DNA of 5,218 nt. Source: Aquisalimonas sp. (GTDB taxonomy: Bacteria > Pseudomonadota > Gammaproteobacteria > Nitrococcales > Aquisalimonadaceae). This document shows positions 1 to 4,920 of the stretch, one piece after another. The stretch lies in contig SLMR01000370.1 of assembly GCA_007133445.1 (NCBI GenBank), forward strand, positions 1 through 5,218. The letters run 5' to 3'. Position 1 is the stretch's first letter; every line of letters starts with the position of its first letter. Under the pieces are notes generated by a model. The model was not told where the DNA came from. It was given only the letters and a program-made list of their open reading frames with translations, and ran no database searches. The translations under genes were made by a program, and so were the position numbers.

Positions 1-112
1 ATTCCTCGCGGATGGGCGGCACAAAAAGCCCGAAGGCGAAGCGCGCCAGCCCGTAACTGATGGCAATCAGCACCGCCCCGAGGACTGCGAATCCCGTACT
101 GGACAGCTTCAT
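1..112 (-). CDS. MFS transporter, N-terminal fragment (YbfB/YjiJ-like), cut by window edge
   Basis: Only the first 37 codons are visible; the gene continues past position 1. The ATG at 112-110 is preceded by GGAGA at 124-120 with a 7-base spacer, a good ribosome binding site. The peptide starts MKLSSTGFAV and has a hydrophobic first membrane segment at about residues 7-22, followed by GLARFAFGLFVPPIREE. The G-ARF-(A/F)-GLF-P pattern at the end of helix 1 is typical of YbfB/YjiJ-family major facilitator transporters in the inner membrane. The substrate cannot be told from this piece. It lies 42 bases downstream of the methyltransferase fragment on the same strand and is probably the last visible cistron of the tetR-led operon, so an efflux or uptake pump under TetR control is the likely arrangement (inference). 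The family call rests on a short segment and could be another MFS subgroup. Confidence 0.62.
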   Translation of the reverse strand, partial: MKLSSTGFAVLGAVLIAISYGLARFAFGLFVPPIREE

Positions 113-154
113 CGTTCGGTCTCCGGCTTCAGAACGCGGACGCGGGCATGGCGG

Positions 155-481
155 CTACCGCGCCGGCCGGTAGCCGGCTGCGGTCAGCCTCTCGCTCAAG
201 GCTTTGATATGGGCGGGACCCACCTCGCAGCAGCCGCCCACGATGCTGGCGCCCTGCTCCACCCAGCCCAGCGCGCGCTCCGCGTAGGCGTCAGGGTCGA
301 GATCCTTCTGCGCTTCCTCGGGGCGGTAGCTCGCCATCAGCGGCGGCAGGCAACCCGCCATGCGTACGTCCCTGCCACTTTCGTCGCAGGCCCTGCAGGC
401 TGCATCCAGGGCGGCGGCGTGCAGCGGTTCGAACAGACCGGGCTCCCCGTCCCGGGCCAGCCGCTTGGGTTCCAGACTCAT
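155..481 (-). CDS. homocysteine S-methyltransferase family remnant, N-terminally truncated and internally deleted
   Basis: This 108-aa ORF resembles two separated parts of the homocysteine S-methyltransferase (S_methyl_trans, about 300 aa) barrel. Residues 8-56 match the segment ending in GCLPPLMASYRP. Residues 59-97 match the C-terminal end, with the zinc motif GGCC at 82-85 followed by EVGPAHI. About 60-80 N-terminal residues and roughly 140-150 residues of the barrel middle are missing compared with what I know of the family; the latter includes the first zinc-ligand cysteine. Methyl transfer from S-methylmethionine or another donor to homocysteine is therefore not expected. The ATG at 481-479 overlaps the stop of the upstream 60-aa gene as ATGA and has AGGAG at 495-491 with a 9-base spacer, so translation looks well provided for. 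It could be a decaying gene kept in frame, or a small zinc-binding protein with a new role. The family assignment is firm; function is not. Confidence 0.72.
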   Translation of the reverse strand: MSLEPKRLARDGEPGLFEPLHAAALDAACRACDESGRDVRMAGCLPPLMASYRPEEAQKDLDPDAYAERALGWVEQGASIVGGCCEVGPAHIKALSERLTAAGYRPAR

Positions 482-660
482 GATTGCGGTCTCCTTTCTT
501 CTGCTTCGGGCGCCGCGGGGTTCCGCGGCTCGACGGCCGCCGCCTCGGTGAGTGTGCGCGGGAACAGGTACGAAAAGGCTGCAAACGCGATGACCAGAAC
601 GGCGATCGCGACCAGCGACGCGCCGAGCACGGCATATCCCGTGGCTCCGACCGCCCTCAT
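478..660 (-). CDS. small single-pass membrane protein, hypothetical (60 aa)
   Basis: I do not recognise a family. The 60-aa product has a short polar N-terminus, a strongly hydrophobic helix at about residues 8-33 (ALVLIVAF-rich, ending at SYLFPR), and a charged tail rich in Glu, Pro, Ala and Arg (residues 35-60). The positive residue at position 2 and Arg35 just after the helix do not settle topology. Its ATG at 660-658 overlaps the tetR stop as ATGA, and its own stop overlaps the next ATG as ATGA, so it sits as a translationally coupled link between two recognisable genes. That arrangement and the clear membrane helix are the arguments that it is real. It might be an accessory subunit of the downstream MFS transporter, but nothing in the sequence proves this. 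High GC makes chance ORFs common here, which keeps confidence moderate. Confidence 0.52.
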   Translation of the reverse strand: MRAVGATGYAVLGASLVAIAVLVIAFAAFSYLFPRTLTEAAAVEPRNPAAPEAEERRPQS

Positions 661-1223
661 GCCTGCGCCCCGGCCGCTCGGGCGAGCACCGCAGGCATCA
701 TCGCCCGCACGTGGCTGGTCATGCTGGCAGCTCCAAGGACCGGTACCAGCGAATCCGCCCCCTCAAGGATCACGAGCACACGCTCTGACAGCCCGGAGTC
801 AGCCACTCCACCATCCCTTGACAGGGCGTCACGGATGACCACCAGCAATTCCCGTTTCAGTCGGCGGCCCTGGTTGGCAATGGCCGGATGGTGCTGCTCG
901 AGCTCGCCGATGGCCCGAATGACAATGCAGCCTCGGTTGGCGGTAGTCTCCAGCCAGCGGCAGTGCGCCTCGGCCAGCGCCATCACGGCCTCGCCCGGCG
1001 CGGCCGCATCGATCGCGACGCGCAAGTCGTCAAGATACCGACCGTAGCGCCGTTCGAGCACCGCCTCGATCAATGCCTCTTTGGAGGAGAAGTGATTATA
1101 GAGAGTCATTCGTGCCACACCCGCTTCAGCGACAACGCGGTCGATGCCGGTGGCGTGGAAACCCTCGGCGTAGAAAAGCCGTTCGGCGGTGTCGAGCAGC
1201 ACCTCACGCTTTCTTGCTGCCAT
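657..1223 (-). CDS. TetR/AcrR family transcriptional regulator
   Basis: A 188-aa one-component repressor, a usual length for TetR proteins. The N-terminal DNA-binding domain covers about residues 3-50, with helix-turn-helix residues GIDRVVAEAGVARMTLYNHF at 26-45 and the diagnostic YNHFSSKEAL at 42-51. The rest is a helical ligand and dimer domain with RGCIVIRA and a HHPAIANQ segment; the ligand is unknown. I chose ATG 1223 because the domain begins immediately (MAARKREVLLDTAERLF) and GAG lies 8 bases upstream; a TTG at 1235 would add four residues (MRFP) and is the alternative start. It heads a minus-strand cluster with the small membrane protein (ATGA overlap), the methyltransferase remnant and the MFS gene. 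A palindrome at 1243-1254 between its promoter and start suggests autorepression and control of the cluster (inference). Confidence 0.95.
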   Translation of the reverse strand: MAARKREVLLDTAERLFYAEGFHATGIDRVVAEAGVARMTLYNHFSSKEALIEAVLERRYGRYLDDLRVAIDAAAPGEAVMALAEAHCRWLETTANRGCIVIRAIGELEQHHPAIANQGRRLKRELLVVIRDALSRDGGVADSGLSERVLVILEGADSLVPVLGAASMTSHVRAMMPAVLARAAGAQA

Positions 1224-1242
1224 CGGGAATCTCAAACGTATC

Positions 1243-1254
1243 TAGACCGATCTA
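1243..1254 (-). promoter_or_regulatory. candidate TetR operator (TAGACCGATCTA)
   Basis: The near-perfect 12-base dyad TAGAC-CG-ATCTA (one mismatch per arm pair) sits 19 bases upstream of the tetR ATG and just downstream of the likely -10. TCTA also recurs as a direct repeat (1241-1254). TAGAC...GTCTA-like palindromes are known operator types for several TetR repressors such as NemR. Position and symmetry support autorepression; binding is inferred. Confidence 0.5.
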
Positions 1255-1258
1255 TCCA

Positions 1259-1287
1259 AATTTGAAGTTAATGCCGGGCCGTGTCAA
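1259..1287 (-). promoter_or_regulatory. candidate promoter of the tetR operon
   Basis: On the minus strand a perfect TTGACA lies at 1287-1282, followed by 17 bases and CAAATT at 1264-1259, which matches the -10 consensus at only 3 of 6 positions. The start of transcription would fall next to the palindrome at 1243-1254, so a bound repressor would block it. The strong -35 with a weak -10 makes this a moderate call. Confidence 0.45.
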
Positions 1288-1382
1288 ACCACGTTCCGGT
1301 GACTCAGGAGGGCGAGCGTTGTCCCAGGCGGGCATGCGGCCGAGCTGGAAGTCAAAACGCGACTAGGTCTCAGCCTGCGGAT

Positions 1383-2312
1383 TCAAGCAGGCTTATGCGC
1401 CTCATCTAGCAGCCATTCCCGGAACTGCCCAGCAATCGTTCGCTCCAGAGCGGGGCCTGCACTTGCCACATAGTACGCCTGTTCACACTTCAGAGGCCTG
1501 TCACTCACCAGCTCCAGTTTCCCGGTGCTCAGCTCCGCCTGGTGCAGATATCGAATACCTAGAAGAACGCCCTGACCTGCTATTGCCGCCTCTTGCGCAA
1601 GTAGCCCATTGCCGAACCGCAATTCCCGCAATGATCCTGGCTCCACACCCTGCTCCCTGAACCACTCCTTCCAGCCAAAGGTCCCACCGAAGCGGTCGAG
1701 TGTGCTATCACACAGCAGCGGCAGTTCGCGCAGAGAGTCGATGCCGGACACCGTGGAAGCCAGCTCGGGAGCGCACATGGGCACGAGTTCCAGCCCCATC
1801 AGGCGTTCCGGCTCGATATCGGCATAGTTGCCGTAACCGAGCCGCACGGAAACGTCGATGCCGGCACGCTTGAGATCGGATACGCTGAAGGAGCTGTCGC
1901 GAGCTCGATCCACGGTCTGCAGACTTGCCTGCAGGCGCACCTCTGCGTCTGGGCAAATGGCGTAGAAGCGGTGCAAACGCGGCACAATCCACTTGGTCGC
2001 GAAAAGAGGCTCTGCGCACACGGTAACGACCAGTCGCTCGTCGCCGTAGGACCGGATCTTCTCCACAGCCTGCTCCAGAGCCTGAAATCCCTCGTGCAGA
2101 TCCGGCAGCGCCTCACGCGCCGCCGGCGTCAGGCTCACCCGACGATGGTGACGAACGAATAGTTCAACGCCGAGGTACTCCTCGAGCGCCTTGATCTGGT
2201 GACTGATCGCCGCCGGTGTGACGTTGAGTTCTTTCGCCGCCGCAGCGAAACTCCTGGTTCGCGCTGCGACTTCGAAATAAGCCAGAGAAGTCAGGGACGG
2301 CACACGTAACAT
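1383..2312 (-). CDS. LysR-family transcriptional regulator, GcvA-type
   Basis: A 309-aa LysR-type regulator of usual length. The N-terminal winged helix-turn-helix occupies about residues 5-65: PSLTSLAYFEVAARTRSFAA, then AKELNVTPAAISHQIKALEE and the wing GVELFVRHHRRVSLT. This form (L-YFE-AAR, AISHQIK-LE) is typical of the GcvA/AmpR/TrpI branch. The C-terminal inducer-binding domain (about 94-305) opens with VVTVCAEPLFATKWIVPRL, as in that branch. ATG 2312 fits the family start. A GTG at 2348 would add 12 residues (MPEPLHQLRVLV); GAGGGG lies 12 bases before that GTG, so it cannot be excluded. The gene is divergent from the flavoprotein gene at 3113, separated by 800 bases with a T-N11-A dyad at 2744-2756. 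By the usual LysR arrangement it probably controls that gene (inference). The inducer is unknown. No clear terminator is visible after its stop. Confidence 0.95.
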   Translation of the reverse strand: MLRVPSLTSLAYFEVAARTRSFAAAAKELNVTPAAISHQIKALEEYLGVELFVRHHRRVSLTPAAREALPDLHEGFQALEQAVEKIRSYGDERLVVTVCAEPLFATKWIVPRLHRFYAICPDAEVRLQASLQTVDRARDSSFSVSDLKRAGIDVSVRLGYGNYADIEPERLMGLELVPMCAPELASTVSGIDSLRELPLLCDSTLDRFGGTFGWKEWFREQGVEPGSLRELRFGNGLLAQEAAIAGQGVLLGIRYLHQAELSTGKLELVSDRPLKCEQAYYVASAGPALERTIAGQFREWLLDEAHKPA

Positions 2313-2743
2313 GACCAAAACTCGCAATTGGTGAAGGGGTTCCGGCACAAGCCATCGATTCCCCTCACTTTAATTCATGCCGTTACGAAAGCCAGTCCGT
2401 GACGAGACGGCTTCTGGACTCCCGAAGCCCCAAGCAACGTTTTGAACGCGCTGCTGGCATGGCACGCTCTATTGGCTTCCCTCTGTCTGTCTGACCCATC
2501 CCCATGTGGACTCACGCTTGGCAAGTAACGTGTCGATCCCTTCGTGGTTCAGAGACCGAAATACATTCCGGCCTTACGTAGCTGGCAAAGCACGAGTCGC
2601 CGGTCAACCCAATTTCACACAAGGGCCCGGAAACGATGTTTTCCCCGGCATCCTGCGGGCACCCGGGAGTGCCGTGATTGCCTCCACGGCCACCGTAAAA
2701 GGTGCGTGATGATGCGTAAAACGATAATTGCTAAGCCGAAAGG

Positions 2744-2756
2744 TTAGTCATACTAA
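2744..2756. promoter_or_regulatory. candidate LysR binding site, T-N11-A dyad
   Basis: TTAGT-CAT-ACTAA is a perfect 5-base inverted repeat with a 3-base centre and fits the T-N11-A pattern of LysR operators. The arms read CTAAT-like, and GcvA, the family namesake, is known to contact CTAAT. It lies in the divergent region next to a GcvA-type gene. Which start it controls is unclear: it is 28 bases before the small ORF at 2785 and about 355 before the flavoprotein gene. Confidence 0.42.
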
Positions 2757-2784
2757 TGCAAGCCTCCATTCCAGGGAAACGCTG

Positions 2785-2913
2785 ATGACGCGTTCCCAAC
2801 CAATGTCTTCTAAGGCCTTGAATCCGGCATGCGTTGATCCGCCGATCAAGCAAGCACCGGGTAGTCCCGCGAAACCCCTGTACGGATTACTCATTTTTCT
2901 CAGTCTCAGATAG
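2785..2913 (+). CDS. possible 42-aa small ORF or gene remnant, unrecognised
   Basis: An ATG at 2785 is preceded by AGGGA at 2772-2776 with an 8-base spacer. The peptide MTRSQPMSSKALNPA... is polar and proline-rich for 31 residues, then ends KPLYGLLIFLSLR before the stop. It reads like the cytosolic N-terminus and first membrane turn of a larger transporter that has been cut off, though I cannot name the family. No continuation was found in the other plus-strand frames downstream. It may be a remnant, a leader peptide or a chance ORF. Confidence 0.25.
   Translation: MTRSQPMSSKALNPACVDPPIKQAPGSPAKPLYGLLIFLSLR
2834..2849. repeat. inverted repeat TTGATC-CGCC-GATCAA
   Basis: Perfect 6-base arms with a 4-base centre. 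It lies inside the small ORF at 2785-2913 and in the leader of the flavoprotein gene. It could be an operator or an RNA hairpin; no T tract follows, so it is not a terminator. Confidence 0.35.
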
Positions 2914-2933
2914 TGATTAATGAATCGTAATCA
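2914..2933. repeat. inverted repeat TGATTA-N8-TAATCA
   Basis: Perfect 6-base arms around 8 bases, with a nested GATT-AATG-AATC dyad sharing the left arm. It lies just after the stop of the small ORF at 2785-2913, at the start of the most AT-rich part of the leader. The spacing does not fit T-N11-A exactly, so assignment to the LysR protein is doubtful; another regulator could bind. Confidence 0.38.
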
Positions 2934-3008
2934 GGGAAGTTAGATAAATTCGCTTCAATGGGAAGATAAAAATACGTAGCATCACCCCCACCCAATGGAG
3001 TTATAACC

Positions 3009-3116
3009 GTGGCCCTTTTAGCCACCATTAACGGCACCATGGATGGACAAGGTATTCCAACCAAAAGCCTAAACCTTCTTCCCCAAATAACAGGAAAGGG
3101 AGGCAATTTTTTATGA
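3009..3116 (+). CDS. possible 35-aa leader peptide coupled to the flavoprotein gene
   Basis: A GTG at 3009 has GGAG at 2997-3000 with an 8-base spacer. The ORF of 35 codons ends in TGA at 3114-3116, overlapping the ATG of the downstream gene as ATGA; the downstream ribosome binding site (GGGAGG, 3098-3103) lies inside it. The frame is open only back to 2970, so a much larger gene is excluded. The product (starting M/V-ALLATINGTM, containing GIPTKSLNLLPQ) has no signal peptide or repeated amino acid that would mark classical attenuation, and I recognise no homologue. The same ATGA coupling occurs at three other junctions in this window, which mildly supports it. Reading through this ORF could set translation of the flavoprotein gene. 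It may also be chance in low-GC DNA. Confidence 0.33.
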   Translation: MALLATINGTMDGQGIPTKSLNLLPQITGKGGNFL

Positions 3117-4534
3117 AGAGTATGAATGTAGAATACGCCATCATTGGCGCAGGCACCAGCGGACTGGGTGCCTACTCGAAAATCTCCCGCAAGACCGACA
3201 GTGTCGTGATGATTCAAGACGGCCCTTACGGGACCACCTGTGCACGCGTCGGCTGCATGCCCAGCAAACTCCTTATTACTGCTGCCGACTCCGCACATCA
3301 CCTCGTTACGAGCGAGTTCTTCGGGGTAGAGGCACGTGGGCATGTGGATGGCCGCAAAGTCATGGAGCGGTTACGCCGAGAGCGGGATCAACGGTTTGTC
3401 GCCCGCAATCTCGGCTACGTCGAGAAGATCCCGCCTCGCCACAAGCTTGAGGGACATGCTCGGTTTGTCGGACCTGGTCGCCTCAGGGTCGGCCAATCGG
3501 TCGAGGTCAACGCGAACAAGTTCATTGTCGCTTGCGGCTCCCGGCCTGCAATCAGCGATGTATTCGAGCCAGTGATGGGCCGGGTTCTCACCAGTGATAC
3601 GGTATTCGAATTGGAGGATCTACCCCGTTCCATCGCGGTCATCGGTATGGGAGTGATTGCGCTCGAACTGGGGCAGGCGCTCCACCGACTGGGCGTGGAA
3701 ACAACAATGTACGGCCGCTCCGGAAAGATCAACGCCCTTACCCATCCGGACATGCAGCACGAGGCACTGGATATTCTCGGCAACGAACTGGAGATCCATC
3801 CTTGTGGCCAGATCATCAGCACCTTGGAAGACGCACGAGGCGCCTGGATCGAGTATGAGCGCGCGGATGGCCAACGGTTCAGCAAGGTGTTCGACAGGGT
3901 ACTCGTTGCAACGGGACGGGTCTCGAACGTTGATCGACTGAACATGGAGCTGGCAGGCGTGGATTCGACCGCGACTGGCGCACTCGCAATCGATCCACAG
4001 ACAATGCGTTGCTCCAAGCAGCCCATTTTTGTTGCAGGCGATGCAACCGATCATCTGCCGCTGTGGCACGAAGCCTACGATGAGGGACGCATCGCTGCGG
4101 ATAACGCATTGAACCATCCGGATCCGGTGACGACAGAACGCAGACCGCCGTTACTGGTCGTCTTCACCGACCCCCAGATCGCCATCATCGGCCAGAGTTT
4201 CCGGGAGCTTGAAGGGCGCGACATCGTGGTCGGCGACCTGCCTTTTACAAGTCCCCGTCATGTGGTCTGGAACAAGGTCAGCGGCCGTATCCAGGTCTAT
4301 CTGGACGCCCGCACAGGGGTGATTCTGGGTGCCGAGTTGATGGGATACCAGGCCGAACACCTGGCTCATCTGCTCGCTTTGGCGATCACACACGGCATGA
4401 CGGCCCAACAGGTCCTGTCGATGCCGGTGTACCACCCCTGCGCCGAAGAGCTGTTAAGGGATGCATTGATCAACGCTCGAGAAAAGCTTGAGAGTTACCC
4501 GGTCGAGAAAATCAGCAGTTCAGCATCAGCGTAA
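3113..4534 (+). CDS. dihydrolipoyl dehydrogenase family flavoprotein (class-I pyridine nucleotide-disulfide oxidoreductase)
   Basis: A full-length 473-aa FAD- and NAD(P)-dependent disulfide oxidoreductase, predicted cytosolic homodimer. In order: the FAD-binding GAGTSG at 12-17; the redox disulfide CARVGC at 43-48 followed by MPSK; NAD(P)-binding GMGVIALELG at 178-187; ATGR at 266-269; the second FAD motif FVAGDA at 306-311; and the dimerisation domain ending in YHPCAEELLRDAL, where His441 and Glu446 match the catalytic His-Glu pair at the usual spacing. Catalysis should therefore be intact. The closest family I know is the lipoamide-dehydrogenase-like group with YHPTLSE endings. Gln35 stands where the family usually has Glu at the end of the second strand, which contacts the FAD ribose. 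No 2-oxoacid dehydrogenase E1 or E2 gene adjoins it, so the physiological substrate is uncertain. The ATG at 3113 has GGGAGG 9 bases upstream; M4 is an alternative. Control by the divergent LysR protein is likely (inference). Confidence 0.95.
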   Translation: MKSMNVEYAIIGAGTSGLGAYSKISRKTDSVVMIQDGPYGTTCARVGCMPSKLLITAADSAHHLVTSEFFGVEARGHVDGRKVMERLRRERDQRFVARNLGYVEKIPPRHKLEGHARFVGPGRLRVGQSVEVNANKFIVACGSRPAISDVFEPVMGRVLTSDTVFELEDLPRSIAVIGMGVIALELGQALHRLGVETTMYGRSGKINALTHPDMQHEALDILGNELEIHPCGQIISTLEDARGAWIEYERADGQRFSKVFDRVLVATGRVSNVDRLNMELAGVDSTATGALAIDPQTMRCSKQPIFVAGDATDHLPLWHEAYDEGRIAADNALNHPDPVTTERRPPLLVVFTDPQIAIIGQSFRELEGRDIVVGDLPFTSPRHVVWNKVSGRIQVYLDARTGVILGAELMGYQAEHLAHLLALAITHGMTAQQVLSMPVYHPCAEELLRDALINAREKLESYPVEKISSSASA

Positions 4535-4542
4535 AGACCGTG

Positions 4543-4569
4543 GCGGAGCGCAAGTCACCTGTGCGCCGC
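4543..4569 (+). other. small hairpin downstream of the flavoprotein gene
   Basis: GCG and GCGCA on the left (4543-4545, 4548-4552) pair with TGCGC and CGC on the right (4562-4569), with a two-base bulge and a 9-base loop. It starts 8 bases after the stop codon. No T tract follows, so it may protect the 3' end of the message rather than terminate transcription. Confidence 0.3.
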
Positions 4570-4590
4570 TTGGCAAGTTCCCGGCGTGAA

Positions 4591-4636
4591 TGTTGTAACG
4601 GTCTTCGAGGTTGCCACCTGGAAGGCCGTTAAAACA
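4591..4636. terminator. long hairpin between convergent genes, possible bidirectional terminator
   Basis: TAACGGTCTTC (4596-4606) pairs with GAAGGCCGTTA (4621-4631) through one G-T pair. AGGT and ACCT form an inner stem around TGCC, and TGTT and AACA extend the outside after one mismatch. It lies between the convergent flavoprotein and UspA genes, where terminators for both are expected. Neither strand shows a proper T run directly after the stem, so intrinsic termination is uncertain. Confidence 0.42.
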
Positions 4637-4650
4637 AGCCGGTGCTGAAT

Positions 4651-4920
4651 TCAGTTGATCACCAGCACGGGGCAGTCGGCGTAGTGCACGACCTTGTTGC
4701 TGACACTGCCCATGATGAGCTCACGGAAGCCAGTGAGCCCACGGCGGCCGATCACCACCAGCGGCGCGTCCAGCTGCCGGGTGTGCTCGATGATGCAGTG
4801 AGCGGGGTCGCCCGCGGCGATCTCGGTCTGCGCATCGACACCTGCTCCTTTCAGCCGTTCAGCCGCCGCGCGCACATCGTCGATGTTGATGGGGAGGCGG
4901 CTGGCGGCTGTTTCGTTCAT
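4651..4920 (-). CDS. UspA universal stress protein, N-terminally truncated (89 aa)
   Basis: The 89 residues match the C-terminal two-thirds of a UspA domain, normally about 140-150 aa. A helix at 15-26 (VRAAAERLKGAG) is followed by EIAAGDPAHCIIEHT, the core strand APLVVIGRRG, and the nucleotide-binding pattern G-2x-G-9x-GS at Gly58, Gly61, Gly71 and Ser72. It ends with HYADCPVLVIN, the usual last strand. The first strand and the V-P-V-D-G-S aspartate that contacts ATP in the family are missing, about 55 residues. The ATG at 4920 overlaps the stop of the MBL gene as ATGA, with a weak GAG just upstream. Whether an 89-aa piece folds or dimerises is unknown; a deletion that joined it to the MBL gene is a reasonable explanation (inference). 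No frame upstream supplies the missing part, since that DNA encodes the end of the MBL protein. Confidence 0.85.
   Translation of the reverse strand: MNETAASRLPINIDDVRAAAERLKGAGVDAQTEIAAGDPAHCIIEHTRQLDAPLVVIGRRGLTGFRELIMGSVSNKVVHYADCPVLVIN

Larger units (their letters stand above)
2313..3112. other. long divergent intergenic region with dyads and an AT-rich leader
   Basis: Eight hundred bases separate the LysR start from the flavoprotein start. The part 2313-2700 holds no convincing gene; I see only short hairpins such as GGCAC-N6-GTGCC at 2658-2673. The part 2700-3112 carries the T-N11-A dyad (2744-2756), the inverted repeats at 2834-2849 and 2914-2933, and two possible small ORFs (2785-2913, 3009-3116). 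By hand count 2881-3110 is about 41% GC, far below the flanking genes. I recognise no riboswitch or RNA gene. A decayed foreign gene or an extended regulatory leader are both possible. Confidence 0.6.

Noticed and set aside
209..838. A 209-codon open frame on the plus strand
   Set aside because: It is antisense to the methyltransferase fragment, the small membrane protein and tetR. Its product has no recognisable domain and has the Arg/Ala/Gly-rich composition of a high-GC shadow frame.
484..1047. A 187-codon open frame on the plus strand opposite tetR
   Set aside because: The minus strand carries an unmistakable TetR helix-turn-helix here; the plus product has low-complexity Ser/Arg/Ala runs and no motif.
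2658..2673. GGCAC-N6-GTGCC hairpin as a terminator or operator
   Set aside because: The stem is only 5 base pairs, there is no T tract, and it lies far from either flanking start, so it is likely incidental.
2506..2747. Two overlapping plus-strand frames of 67 codons each
   Set aside because: They lack a ribosome binding site and any recognisable domain, and overlap one another in different frames, as expected by chance.
2906..3343. A 145-codon minus-strand frame across the flavoprotein start and its leader
   Set aside because: Half is antisense to the flavoprotein N-terminus. The end segment containing VITPLGGGDATYFYLPIE looks somewhat protein-like, but no family is recognisable and the start is unsupported, so it is only noted as part of the leader puzzle.
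3415..4026. A 203-codon open frame on the minus strand inside the flavoprotein gene
   Set aside because: The plus strand encodes the NAD and FAD motifs over this span; the antisense product is serine-rich and shows no domain.
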